Origin: Leishmania infantum JPCM5
Taxonomy: Eukaryota; Euglenozoa; Kinetoplastea; Trypanosomatida; Trypanosomatidae
Assembly (NCBI RefSeq): GCF_000002875.2
Contig: NC_009417.2
Location: forward strand, 186,079 to 250,078
Length of the DNA: 64,000 nucleotides
Reading direction: 5' to 3'
A model generated the notes under the pieces. It made no database searches. It saw nothing but the letters and a program-made list of their open reading frames with translations, and was not told the DNA's origin. This document shows positions 49,287 through 59,494 of this stretch, in pieces (within the stretch, counting starts at the first letter, position 1; each line of letters begins with the position of its first letter). The translations under genes were made by a program, and so were the position numbers.

Positions 49287-50777
49287 ATGCCAACAAGTAA
49301 GAAGTCCGCCAGCCGCGCTGCCTCTCGCAGCCGCTCTCGCTCGCGTAAGGCCAGCCGCGCGCGCTCCAGAACTCCCAGTCGCGCCAGGGTCCTCACGCCT
49401 GAGGAAGCGTACTACGCCCCAGTGGAGCGCAAGTTCACCCCAGAGAAGGATGTGTGGCGTGGCAACTGGGAGTTCAACGGCCCCCTCGGTGTTTTGGGCA
49501 TAATGATCGTGTCGCATGTGATCATATACTACTTCTACGTGTGCATCGAGTTGTTTCAGGGAACGATCATCTACCCCGGCCATCCCATGTTGAAGGGCGA
49601 GAAGATGCAGAAAGTGTTCTTCTCCTTCCTCGCTGAGCACGCCTGCCCGACGGCGCAGACGTTCTGCATATTCCTTGGCTTCCTGCTGCTGGAGTACTTA
49701 CTGGCCCTGGTGCTGCCCGCATTGTACGTTAAGGGGCTGCCGCTCCCCTCCGAGAACGGGTATCGACTGACCTACAAGTGCAACGCTGTCACCGCATGGT
49801 ACTGCTTGCTTATCATCGTCGGCCTTCTCCACTACTACGGGGTGTACCCGATAAATGAGCTGCGCCGCAACTACGGTCACTTCCTCACCGTAGCCACCAT
49901 CGTCGCGGACATCATCGCCGTGTGGGTCTACATCGCTGGCTACAAGCGCCGCATCCGCATGACGGGCAACTTCATCTACGACTTCTTCATGGGCAGCGGC
50001 CTCAACTTCCGCCTTCCGGGCAACATCGACGTGAAGCTTTTTGCCGAGTGCCGAAACTCGTGGGTGCTGCTCATGATGCTCACTCTCAGCTGCGCGGCGG
50101 AGCAGTACAACGAGCTGGGTTACCTCACCGGCAACATGGTCTTCATGATCAGCGCCCACCTACTCTATGTCAACGCTGTTGAGAAGGGCGAGGAGTGCAT
50201 CATCACGACGTGGGACATCTACTACGAAAAGTTTGGCTGGATGCTGGCGTACTGGAACACGTGCGGCGTGCCGTTCCTCTACTGCATGCAGTCCATGTAC
50301 ATTCAGACGGTACTCAAGAAGAAGGAGCATCCGCGGTGGGTACTGGTGCTGATGGCGTGCATCCTGCTCCTGGCATACTACTTATGGGACGCGATCAACT
50401 CGCAGAAGAACCACTTCCGCATGCGCCGCAGCGGCGTGCCGATGGAGATCATCCGGAACAACGCCTTCCCGCAGGTGCCGTGGTGCTACATCGAGAATCC
50501 CCGAACGCTCAAGAGCGCCACTGGCGAGCTCTTCGTGGACGGCTTCTACCGCTACGGCCGCAAGCTACACTACACCGTGGATCTGGTGATGGCGTTCCTG
50601 TGGGGCAGCGCGTGCGGCTTCGAATCCTTTATCCCCTTCTTCTACTTTTTCTTCTTTCTCGGTCACCTAATGGACCGCGAGCGCCGCGACGACCACCGCT
50701 GTAGGGCCAAGTACGGCAAGATGTGGGACGAGTATGTGAAGCTGGTACCCTACAAGTTCATTCCGTACATCTACTAG
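49287..50777 (+). CDS. ERG4: Delta24(28)-sterol reductase, ERG4 family
   Basis: ERG4 performs the last step of ergosterol synthesis, NADPH-dependent reduction of the C24(28) double bond, in the endoplasmic reticulum membrane. The 496-residue protein (ATG at 49287) has about eight hydrophobic spans and the family blocks GYRLTYKCNAVTAWY (about 153-167), TGNFIYDFFMGSGLNFRLPG (about 229-248), TTWDIYYEKFGWMLAYWN (about 308-325), NSQKNHFRMRR, FPQVPWCYIENPRTLKS and RYGRKLHYTVDLVMAF, ending KLVPYKFIPYIY. NSQKNxFR and the IENP segment favour C-24(28) reductase over the C-14 reductase ERG24. The first 35 residues are an Arg/Ser repeat (SRSRSRSRKASRARSR), unusual for ERG4 and reminiscent of the RS stretch of lamin B receptor, a relative of the family. 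Confidence 0.9.
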   Translation: MPTSKKSASRAASRSRSRSRKASRARSRTPSRARVLTPEEAYYAPVERKFTPEKDVWRGNWEFNGPLGVLGIMIVSHVIIYYFYVCIELFQGTIIYPGHPMLKGEKMQKVFFSFLAEHACPTAQTFCIFLGFLLLEYLLALVLPALYVKGLPLPSENGYRLTYKCNAVTAWYCLLIIVGLLHYYGVYPINELRRNYGHFLTVATIVADIIAVWVYIAGYKRRIRMTGNFIYDFFMGSGLNFRLPGNIDVKLFAECRNSWVLLMMLTLSCAAEQYNELGYLTGNMVFMISAHLLYVNAVEKGEECIITTWDIYYEKFGWMLAYWNTCGVPFLYCMQSMYIQTVLKKKEHPRWVLVLMACILLLAYYLWDAINSQKNHFRMRRSGVPMEIIRNNAFPQVPWCYIENPRTLKSATGELFVDGFYRYGRKLHYTVDLVMAFLWGSACGFESFIPFFYFFFFLGHLMDRERRDDHRCRAKYGKMWDEYVKLVPYKFIPYIY

Positions 50778-51980
50778 ATCGAACTCTCTTTATGATACTG
50801 TGTTGATGCGTGTGCGCGTGTGTGTGATGTGCTTCGCCTTCCATCATTCCTTCGACCTTTTTACTTTTCCTCTTTCACTTCTTCGGCGCGGAAATCTGCA
50901 CGGAGAAATAGAAAAAAGTGGCGGCACGCGCGAATGGTGCCGTGTAGCAGCAGCAGCAGCCTACTTGGCGTTTGCGTGACAAGGGAGAGCACGGGCGTGA
51001 CTGCTTCACTGCTTTCGTAAGCGAGGCTGCTGATTCGCGCGTATTCTTGTGACTCCCTACAGCTGGGATACATGGTGCGCACTCAGGGAGGCCATGAATG
51101 TGTGAAAGCAAGGGTGCGTGCACAGAAAGTGGGCCAGTGGGGGAGGGGGTAGTCGGACAAGAAACGGAGCAGCCCATGAAGAGGCGTCCTTGGTGTACAC
51201 AAAGGTTGTGACTTCTCCGCCGTCCTGCCAACCCCCTCCCCTTCCTCCCTTTTTCCCATGATAGCGCTCCGTGTCTTTTTGAACTGTCGAGCACGTTCCG
51301 AGCGCATTCTCGTCATCGGCAGCATCACCACCTCGCACACGCAACGTCTCTTTCTTCCGTGGCGGCGGATGGCACGCCATCGCACGCAAGGAGAGACGCT
51401 GGCGAGCGAACAACAACAAAAGAGTCCCACGTATTTATGGACGTAGCCCACGCTGAGTGCGAGGGATAAGGCTAACGAGGAGGAGGAGGAGGAAAAATTC
51501 AGCTGTGCAGGCGATACAGAGCGAAACCGCAAACGAACAAAAAAGAATGCCCTATATGTCTTATAAAGGGAGGAAAGAGCGAACACAACGGCTTCTGGCG
51601 AAGCGGGAAACGTAGAACGAGGTACAGATGGTATCTGAGCGCTGTAAAAAGGGGAGGATCGCGGGTGTGCGTGTGTGTCGGGGGGATTCGGAGGGCGGAG
51701 GGAAGACGTGTAGTACGGAAAAAGGAAGAAACACGGCAAACAGGCACCAGCAAAAACGAATCGAATACAAACAGCCACACACGAAATGCACAGCCGCGCA
51801 CAGAAACAGCCTCTGGACATTGCTCAGGTGATGGGCCTCCGTCCTTCCTCTACGCTTCTCTCTTTTACCTCTGTTCCAGTGCCACCTCTCTTTTTTTTAG
51901 CTTCTTCTCTCTCCGTGTCGGTGTGTCTGCCTGCCTGCCTGCACATGTCGTTTCTTTTTGTGTGGAGGCGTTTCCATACA

Positions 51981-51999
51981 TAATATATATATATATATT
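51981..51999. repeat. (TA)n microsatellite
   Basis: About nine TA units, one of three similar runs within this spacer. Confidence 0.85.
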
Positions 52000-53762
52000 G
52001 GCTTTTTTTTTCTACCGAGTACCTCATTTTGATTTCTTCTCGTGTTCTCACCTACTCGCTTCCTTTCCCCCTCCCTTTCCTCCTCCTCCTCCTTTTTCTT
52101 CGTTTTGGTCGCCGCGAAGCGCTCACCATGGACACCGAAATCGATACATACCCACCCACACACACACATATATATATATATAAATGTGCAGGCGCGCACC
52201 GAGTCAAACCCATACACACATATATATGTAACGGGGAGGTTGCCACCCTCATCACCGTTTTTATACCGTGTGTGCGACTTTGCTCATGTGCGTACGCGAG
52301 GGAAAGAAAGAGAACGGCGGAGGAAGTGCGCGCTCTCGCACGAGTGTACTTGTAGGTGAATGCGCTGTGACTGCCGCGTATCACTGGTGTCTTAATGTCT
52401 TGTTCTCCTCCCCCCTCTCTCTGTGTGTGTGTGTGTTTCCTTCCTTCTCTTATGCTTTGCGGGCGCCATCGAGGTTGTCTAGTGGCGCAGGAGACGATAT
52501 CGTGCAGTGCACGGCAACCGTATTTCTCATCATCGTGTGTGCGCATGCGCTTGAGGTGCGTGCATCTTTAAACGACCTTTTGTTTTATTTTTGCGCATCC
52601 ACCCACTCGTTGACAAACACGGTTACACAGTGCGCCCCCCCCTCCCTCTTTTTCCGGTCTGAGGTGGGTGTATGCGTGTGTGTGTGTGCGCGCTGTGCCC
52701 CGCGTTACTGAGCGGGCGAATGACGCGCAGCAACATTAGAAGGCGAAAACACACAATGAATTGTGAGGAGCACCGGGTGGGTGCGATGACGCGGCTCAAA
52801 GAGAAGCTCACTCGGACGACGCAAGGCACACACACACACACCCAAATACACATGCACGAGTAGGGGCCTTCTCCCCCCAATGTAGCACGAGACGGCGGTG
52901 GGTAAAAAAATAAGCTTTAGCGCATGCACAGGCGAAATAGACGGGAAGTGAGCACTGCGAGGGGGGGGGGAGAGGAGTGATAACCAGCAGCAGGCGCTGT
53001 AAACCGCTCTTTCTTCCAAACGCGGCTCTCGTTTGTTGTGCATTCAATCCTGCGCGTGCCCGATTCCCCATCACCACATGTCTCTTAGCGCGCTGACAGC
53101 CCCCCCCCCTCCTCCTCCCCCTCCCTCCAAAAAAAAAGGCACATCAAATGAAGAAGCAGCACAGACAAAGTATGCACAGACTTTGTGAGTGTGCGTTGAA
53201 GCAAGACCGCGTTCTTTGTACCCTCGATCAGGGATGACTCTTCAATGTGAACAAGAGCGTCTGAGCGTGCGCGCATGAGCGTGACTGCCCAGCAACACGG
53301 ACGAGTCGAACGAGGCATGGAGATGAACAGAGGAACAATGCAGGTGAGGAGCAACAAAGCACGATCTATCGCGCTGCAGTTGGTGGGGAGAGCGGAGATG
53401 TGAGGACTGATACACGGCGAATGCGCCAGTGGGCTTTCTCACGAGGCGGAGAGAATGCACCATCTGTGTGTTGTCCCCCCCCCCTCACCCCAATGATTGA
53501 GCGCGCACGTGAGCCAGCGTTCGTTCCGTCGAGGAGCGTGAGACGCCAGCTCGTGTGCTTGATCGCCCCCCCCCCCGCATAAAGAAAAACAATGCCACAA
53601 CGACAAGGAGGTGTGTGTGTGTGCGAAAGGGAGGTTGCGCAGCACATCTCTCTTTTCGCGTTTCTCTTTTCGTTGCTCTCCCCTTTTTTCTGCCTTCTTC
53701 TTTTCTGTGGGTGTGTGTCCCTTCTCACGTCATATGTCCGAGGAATGAGCAGCATATGCGTG

Positions 53763-53779
53763 CATATATATATATATAG
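53763..53779. repeat. (TA)n microsatellite
   Basis: About eight TA units, 430 bases before the next ATG. Confidence 0.85.
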
Positions 53780-54207
53780 ACGACGCGGTGCGGCATGAGA
53801 GCAGACGAGAGCCGTGCAGCCCCCCTCCCCTTTTTTATTGTTGTTGCTGACTTTTCTTGTTCTTCCGCGTCTTATACTTCTCCATCCCTCCTCCTCGCTC
53901 AATCCTCATCCACCGGTGCATTGGCTGCTGTCTCTCATTCCCCCTCTCTCCCTCTCCGAGGCGTCTGCGCCAGGCGGATCTCAACGCCTGCTGCCCCCAT
54001 TTCTGCCGTGCTTTGCTCAGGTGATGAAGCCCCGCTTTTCCAGCTCCTCCCTTCCCTCGCCCCTTCCCCCTCCACTCGCGCACCATCTCCCAACCGCTCT
54101 CCCTCTTTGGCCCCCTTCTCGTCTTTGTTGCTTCGCCGCACACTTGCGGGGGCGCACATACCTCATTAAACACAACGCAAGCGAAAAGAAGTTGCGCAGT
54201 CTCCAGC

Positions 54208-54672
54208 ATGCTGCATCGCAGCTGCGTGCTGGTCGACAGCTTTAAGGAGCACTACCACAGAGTGCACCTGCCACGCCGCCTTGCCCTGCAGCGGTACATG
54301 AAACGAGAGGAGGCTCGCCTTAGCAAACACAAGGGCAAAGCGGTGGCCGCCGCTGCTGGAGTGCAGCCGGGAGAGGTGGTCTACAAGTACAACCGCTGGT
54401 GGGTATCGAATGATCACGAGTTTGTGCATCAGTTCGCGTTTGTCGAGGACCCCGACGTCACGCGCGAGAAGCGCACCACGCTGCCCCTCGTCACAAAGGA
54501 GAACATCTGGAAAGAGCCGCAGCAGACTTTCTTCTTGCCTTTTGCGCCGTTCGTGCGTGTGGTGGACTACGCGAAGGACCCGGACACGAAGTTCTTGAAG
54601 CCGGTGAACATCCCGCGCTGGAAGGACTACATGCAGCGCACAAAGCCAATTGTTCCCCGCACCTGGTACTAG
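54208..54672 (+). CDS. Small probable mitochondrial protein, unknown function
   Basis: 154 residues from the ATG at 54208 after a pyrimidine-rich region (54108-54131). The N-terminus (MLHRSCVLVDSFKEHYHRVH) is followed by a strongly basic helix (RRLALQRYMKREEARLSKHK) and then a Trp/Phe/Pro-rich body (KYNRWWVSNDHEFVHQFAF, FFLPFAPFVRVVDYAKDPD) ending IPRWKDYMQRTKPIVPRTWY. No membrane span or catalytic signature. Composition and size are those of small kinetoplastid mitoribosomal proteins, but no specific family is recognised. C/G-ending codons dominate. Confidence 0.65.
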   Translation: MLHRSCVLVDSFKEHYHRVHLPRRLALQRYMKREEARLSKHKGKAVAAAAGVQPGEVVYKYNRWWVSNDHEFVHQFAFVEDPDVTREKRTTLPLVTKENIWKEPQQTFFLPFAPFVRVVDYAKDPDTKFLKPVNIPRWKDYMQRTKPIVPRTWY

Positions 54673-55531
54673 CGCACGTATCCAGTTTTCTCGAGCGATG
54701 CATGACGATGCGCACGCATGTGCGTATGTGTGTGCATGGTCGGTGCTTTTCGGGCCTTTCTGGTCCGTACTTGTTTTTGGTGCGGTTGACGATGATGGCG
54801 TAGGAGACCGAAAGCCCCAGCTGGAGCTGGACCCTTCACAGTAGCAGCGACGTGTGTGTGAGTGTGTGTGTGTGCGTGCCAATGATGCAGAACGGACAAC
54901 AACAGAGACAAGTGCACCGAAGGAAAGTGACTGCGGGCTTGATGGATCGCATTGCTTCAGGGGCGGCTGGTGAAGAAGCAAGTCAACTCAGATGTTTGCT
55001 CATGTATGCATGCATGTGCTCCCCCGCAGCCAGCTGCCCTTCCTCCGCCCTTCGCCCTCCCCTTTGGCCGGTGTGTGTTCACCTTCCTCTTCCAGTTCAC
55101 GCCAGTTATGTGGCTTAGTGCATTTTGCGTTCTCTTTCTGTTTGGCGTGCCGGGTTGTGTGGGCCAGTTTCTCGTGGCTTCGCTATTTCCAGCGAGATGT
55201 AATACACCATTTTCCTCGCCGTCTCACTGCTCTCTCTCTCTTCCTCTGTGCGCCTCTTTCCACCGCGCTTCCCCTCTATCCTCCTCGCTCTGTTCACACG
55301 AGTGTAAGCACAGCAAGTCCCACTCTCTCTCTCTGCACTTGTCGTGCTCTCCCCGGATACACACGCACACTTCCCAGGGATCCGCCTCCTGTGTTTATTT
55401 CCACGGCCACGTGTTCTCCGCTTGGTTCCATCCGTTTAGCTTCTCCTGGTTTCGGCTCTTGTATCTTTCCACCTGTCGCCGCCGGCGTTTCCCTTTTTTT
55501 TCGCGCCTTCTTGTGTGTGCGTGTGCTTGCC
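54673..55531. other. Spacer upstream of TTC4
   Basis: About 860 bp without a gene. The frame of the downstream gene stays open back to 54992 but is leader-like (Ser/Leu/Phe-rich, pyrimidine-rich DNA). A short (TG)n near 54850-54873 is present. Confidence 0.65.
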
Positions 55532-56701
55532 ATGCTCCGCGGCCTCGTCAACGCAGACGCGCTCACCTCAGAGCAGGTTGAGCACATTGACCAACTCCAA
55601 CATGAGATCGACGAAATCTGGAACCGGCGCGGCAACTACCAGATCGACCCAGACGCGTGGGAGACGATGCCGTTCTTTATGGAGAATATTACGGAGGAAG
55701 ATATTGACAAGAACGCCAACTGCGCAGCGCTCGCATCCATCGTGTACGACGAGGTGCCACCGGACGAGATTGCCGAGAATCGCAAGGAGCACGGCAACCG
55801 CGCCTTGAGCATGGCTCTGAACCCCAACCAAGAGCGCCGCGAGAACCTCGCACGTGCTGCGTGTTACAGCTACACCGAGGCCTTGCAAGCCAAGGGAAAG
55901 AACACGAAGCTGTCCTCCACCATCTACGCCAACCGTAGCCTTGCCCAGTTTATCATTGGCAACTATGGCCACGCGCTCGCGGACGCGCAGCGGTCCATCA
56001 TCCTCGACCCTGACTACCGCAAGGCATACTACCGAGCTGCGAAGTGCGCATTCGCACTGAAGAAGTACGACATGGGGCTTCAGCTGCTCGAGAAGGGGCG
56101 GCGTGTCGTTGACCCGCCCATGGACGCCGCGGCGCAGGCGGAGTTTTTGGAAATGGAAAAGAAGTGCTTGCAGGGCAAGGAGCAGCAAACATCAGAGGAG
56201 GCGAAACAGCGGCGCGCGGCGCGCTCGCAGGCGGCGAAAGTGTCGAATGTGGCTCGCGCCATCACCTCCAGCGGCATCAAGATCTCCTCCAGGGCGGAGG
56301 TGACGAGCGAGCAGATGGGGGTCTACGGCAACCCAAAGCCATACTTTGACACGGACGGCATGCTGCACGTTCCGCTGCTCTTCATATACGACGAGTACCA
56401 GCAGACAGACATCATGCACGACGTCGCGTGTGACGTGTGCGCAGCGGAGCTCCTCGATGAGCTCATGCCCTTCCCCTGGGACGATCGCGGACGCTACCAA
56501 AAGCTTGACGACATTATCGTCTTCTTCAAGATCGATGACGGCGCCAACGACGCACAGTACTACGAGGTCGACCAGTCCTGGCCACTGCTTGAGGTGTTCC
56601 GCGAAGAGGCGTACGAGATGCCGCAGCTGATGCCCGTGCTGCACGTTGTGTGCAAGGCCAGCGAACTCGTTGATCGTCTCAAAATCCACCGCGTTGCGTG
56701 A
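55532..56701 (+). CDS. TTC4: TTC4/Cns1-like HSP90-HSP70 co-chaperone
   Basis: TTC4 (Cns1 in yeast) is a TPR co-chaperone that binds the EEVD tails of HSP90 and HSP70 and is needed for translation-factor folding. The 389-residue product (ATG at 55532, MLRGLVNADALT) begins with the family leader WETMPFFMENITEEDIDKN (about 43-61) and CAALASIVYDE, then KEHGNRALSMAL and TPR helices SYTEALQAKGKN, STIYANRSLAQFIIGNYGHA (about 130-149), DPDYRKAYYRAAKCAFALKK (about 160-179). The C-terminal wheel-like domain spans about 265-389, with VPLLFIYDEYQQTDIMHDV (about 288-306) and DDIIVFFKIDDG. The block order matches human TTC4. All expected TPR carboxylate-clamp regions appear present. Confidence 0.88.
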   Translation: MLRGLVNADALTSEQVEHIDQLQHEIDEIWNRRGNYQIDPDAWETMPFFMENITEEDIDKNANCAALASIVYDEVPPDEIAENRKEHGNRALSMALNPNQERRENLARAACYSYTEALQAKGKNTKLSSTIYANRSLAQFIIGNYGHALADAQRSIILDPDYRKAYYRAAKCAFALKKYDMGLQLLEKGRRVVDPPMDAAAQAEFLEMEKKCLQGKEQQTSEEAKQRRAARSQAAKVSNVARAITSSGIKISSRAEVTSEQMGVYGNPKPYFDTDGMLHVPLLFIYDEYQQTDIMHDVACDVCAAELLDELMPFPWDDRGRYQKLDDIIVFFKIDDGANDAQYYEVDQSWPLLEVFREEAYEMPQLMPVLHVVCKASELVDRLKIHRVA

Positions 56702-57604
56702 GTGTCGGTGTTGCTCGCAAAAAGGCGAGAGACGAGAGTGAGAGGCGAGCGACTTCTGGAGGCGCATGCCTTGCGCCTATCTGTCTCTACGTATGCGTTT
56801 ACAGGTATACCCCTGCTCACGCATTCTGTCTGCTGTCATGTTCGTGGCCATGCTCCTGCTCCAGCCTGGCTACGCTGACACGTCGCTGGCGGCTGCAACT
56901 CCCCGTCTCCTTTCCTTTTCTTCCCTCCCTCCTCCCCCACCGCAGCTCTCGTCAGCACCCACAGGCTCGCCTGCGGATACCGTTAGCGCGTGTGCACCGC
57001 GTCTTGTCCGCCCTTCGCGTGCACACGCCTCTCCGCACCTCTTCAGCGCATCTTTCCCTGCCTCTCTGTGTTTCCTTTTGCTCACATCTCGTGTAATGTC
57101 CGGCGCGTCGCGGACTTTCTCGCCGCTTCCCCTCTCGTGTAAAACGGCCAGTCCTTCGCATCTAAGCCGAGCGGCAATGGACCCACCCATGCCGGCCCAC
57201 GAAAACGCACCTGCACACCGAATGCACGCACATGGAAGAGACACGCACGGCCAACCGCGCAGACGCGCATCTCTGTGTGCATGTGTGTACATAGCCCTAT
57301 GCGTGTGCATGTGGGTTATTGCGTGACCGCCCTGATCCTGCTGTAAGCCCTTCTCGCTTCTCTCTTCTGTCTGCCTCGTGATCTGGTACTGGCGCACATT
57401 ATGGTTTCACCCACCTTCCCTCTTTCCGTAACCCACGCTCCGCTCTGCGCACGGGTGCTGTGGCTCATAAGGCGCAACAACCCGACGAAAGTGAAAGGTA
57501 CGGCGACTGCCTGTTCTGCACCTGGTTTCTCCACCAGGGGAGCTTACCCCCTCCCCTCCCCCCCACACAGTGAATCACTGGTAGGGCGAGACATATCCAG
57601 CGAT
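56702..57604. other. Spacer upstream of the POT transporter
   Basis: About 900 bp without a gene. The downstream frame is open back to 57401, but the acceptor at 57544-57570 lies within that extension, so it is 5' leader. Confidence 0.7.
57544..57570 (+). promoter_or_regulatory. Splice-leader acceptor for the POT transporter
   Basis: A 20-base stretch almost wholly of C and T ends in CACACAG, 35 bases before the ATG at 57605. It excludes the upstream in-frame ATG at 57401 if used. Confidence 0.7.
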
Positions 57605-59494
57605 ATGTGCTTGTTTCTCGGGCTGCCTAGCTCTGTCTGGGCGTTGCTCGGTATCGAGTTTGTCGAGCGTCTCGGCTACTACGCCGTTGCTTTTTCTCTC
57701 TTCACTTATTGCACCATCATGCTCCGGACAGGCCCGGCGGCGGCGAATGCGCTGATTAACATCGTTTACATCCTCGTCCCCGGGGCAGCGTTCCTTGCGT
57801 CGGGTGTGGCGGATAGCCGGGTTGGTCGACCGCGTGTGCTGGCCACTGCGCTGGCCGTCTACACAGCCTCGCTGCTCCTTTTGTGCGTGTCGGCTACGCC
57901 CTGGCTATACACCGCCTTCCCTCTCGACGCGAACTGTGGTAGTAAGGCGCTGTTTGCTGTGGCACTGCTGGGATTTGGCGCCGGGTACGGTTCTATGAAG
58001 GTGTGCACCAATCCGATCATGGCGGACTGCGTCGTGCTGCATTACCGTAACGCCCTCATTCGGCTGCCAACCATCGTTGACGCCGGGAGGGCAGAGGCGG
58101 CGGAGAGTGCTTCGAGTGTTTCCAATGCTGCCGATCTCTCCACACGTCAGATAGCCTCCTTGCCGGGGGCGGCTCGCGAGGGTGTCGCCGCCGATGCGGC
58201 TGCCAAAGTGGGTGACGCGCCGAAGTACGATGCTTCGCTGTACGGCTCCACCACCAATGCAGACACCACCGCGTCTCTGTACGAGGAGGAGGACGTGAAG
58301 GCGGCCCTCTCCCGCCTGTTTGTGTACGCCTACTGGGTGGGAAACATCGGCGGCCTTGCTGGAGGCTTTGTTGCCCCACTCTTGCGCAATTTCGATAGCC
58401 ATCGCCTCTCGCAGGGCGGTGAGGAGCACACAACCGGCTACTACTACAGCTTCCTGCTAGCGGCCTTGTCGGTCGGCCTCGGCGGCGCTTTCCTCTACGG
58501 GCGCTTTGACTGGCTGCCTCGCAACGCGCCAGCACCCAAGTTTGTGCTCGTTCGCGTGACCGTGCTCGCGCTGCAAAACAGGTGGGCGGTGCTGCGAGGC
58601 AGTGCGCGAATTGTGCCCGACAGCCGCGGTGGCATCTCGAATCCCCACGACTGGCTAGATTATGCCTGTGCCAAGCTACAGTCGGTTTCATCTGAGACAG
58701 GAGGCACCTCTGCTGCCCACCACGCCGTCCCTGACGAAGCCACTGCGACTTCCGAGTGTTCTACCTTGGCTGCGTGTGGTCCGAGCAGCAGCACCTCCGT
58801 TGCGGACCTTGGCGTCGACGCCGCTGGCACCTCGCTCTGGGTGGCGGACTGCCGCGCGACGCTGCGAATCTGCAAGGCCTTCATTGCACTGCCCATTTAT
58901 TGGCTGATCTGCAATCAGTTCAGCACAAACCTCATGTACCAGGCCGCGGCGCTGGATATGCCCCTGACCGTGCCTGAGGAGCTTTTCAACAACGTCAACA
59001 CCGTCACCATGCTTCTCTTCTTGGCTCTCTGGGACCAGTGGCTGCTTCCGCACGTGCTGCGGTACCGTGTTCCCTCCGCCTGTCTTCGCATTCTGGCAGG
59101 CTTTGCGTGCATGTGCGTTTCCATGCTTTGGTGCGGCTTCTTACAGTGCTCCATCAACAGCCGTGGCTACTATGAAGGCGAGGACAACTACATTCTCCGC
59201 GAAGGTCAACAGAAGCTGTCGGCGGGGTGGCTGGTAATGCCGTACATTCTGCAAGGCTTCGCCTCTGCCTTCGTAGACCCGACTGTGATGGAGGTGGCGT
59301 ACCACGACGCCCCGGAGCGGATGAAGGGGACCGTGATGGGGCTGTACTGGGTCGCCTCCAGCGCGAGCGGCTTTCTCGGCTTCGTTCTTTCACCGGTGAT
59401 GAGGCCGCAGAACGCAGCGGCACTCTTCTTTTCCTTCGCTACGGCTCAGATGGCCGTGTCAGTGCTCTTCTACCTCATCAACTGCAGCCGCTAA
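57605..59494 (+). CDS. Proton-coupled oligopeptide transporter (POT/PTR2 family)
   Basis: POT proteins are major-facilitator symporters that import di- and tripeptides or nitrate-like and other small substrates with protons. The 629-residue product (ATG at 57605, MCLFLGLPSSVW) opens with GIEFVERLGYYAVAFSLFTY (about 16-35), which contains the ExxER motif of the family, followed by repeated hydrophobic spans (INIVYILVPGAAFLASGVAD; LLLCVSATPWLYTAF; FAVALLGFGAGYGSMKVCTN). C-terminal spans include CRATLRICKAFIALPIYWLI (about 417-436) and TVMGLYWVASSASGFLGF. Two hydrophilic Ala/Ser-rich loops, about 155-235 and 350-415, interrupt the usual layout. The first falls between early helices, unlike most POT proteins. 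Peptide specificity cannot be read from the sequence. Confidence 0.83.
   Translation: MCLFLGLPSSVWALLGIEFVERLGYYAVAFSLFTYCTIMLRTGPAAANALINIVYILVPGAAFLASGVADSRVGRPRVLATALAVYTASLLLLCVSATPWLYTAFPLDANCGSKALFAVALLGFGAGYGSMKVCTNPIMADCVVLHYRNALIRLPTIVDAGRAEAAESASSVSNAADLSTRQIASLPGAAREGVAADAAAKVGDAPKYDASLYGSTTNADTTASLYEEEDVKAALSRLFVYAYWVGNIGGLAGGFVAPLLRNFDSHRLSQGGEEHTTGYYYSFLLAALSVGLGGAFLYGRFDWLPRNAPAPKFVLVRVTVLALQNRWAVLRGSARIVPDSRGGISNPHDWLDYACAKLQSVSSETGGTSAAHHAVPDEATATSECSTLAACGPSSSTSVADLGVDAAGTSLWVADCRATLRICKAFIALPIYWLICNQFSTNLMYQAAALDMPLTVPEELFNNVNTVTMLLFLALWDQWLLPHVLRYRVPSACLRILAGFACMCVSMLWCGFLQCSINSRGYYEGEDNYILREGQQKLSAGWLVMPYILQGFASAFVDPTVMEVAYHDAPERMKGTVMGLYWVASSASGFLGFVLSPVMRPQNAAALFFSFATAQMAVSVLFYLINCSR

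Larger units (their letters stand above)
50778..54207. other. Gene-free 3.4-kb spacer
   Basis: No open frame on either strand has protein character; the longest (51083-51820, minus, 245 codons) is antisense and low-complexity. Contents are (TA)n runs at 51981-51999, 52169-52181 and 53763-53779, (TG)n near 52420-52436, (CA)n near 52828-52842, poly-G (52962-52971) and poly-C runs (53100-53110, 53477-53485, 53566-53576). It is presumably a long ERG4 3' UTR plus the 5' region of the next gene. Confidence 0.65.

Noticed and set aside
51083..51820. 245-codon minus-strand frame in the 3.4-kb spacer
   Set aside because: Antisense to the transcription unit, composed of Ser/Leu/Phe/Pro-rich low-complexity sequence, no recognisable motif.
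57401..57604. Upstream in-frame extension of the POT transporter (68 codons)
   Set aside because: A strong polypyrimidine tract with CAG at 57568-57570 lies within it, so the mature mRNA should begin after it.
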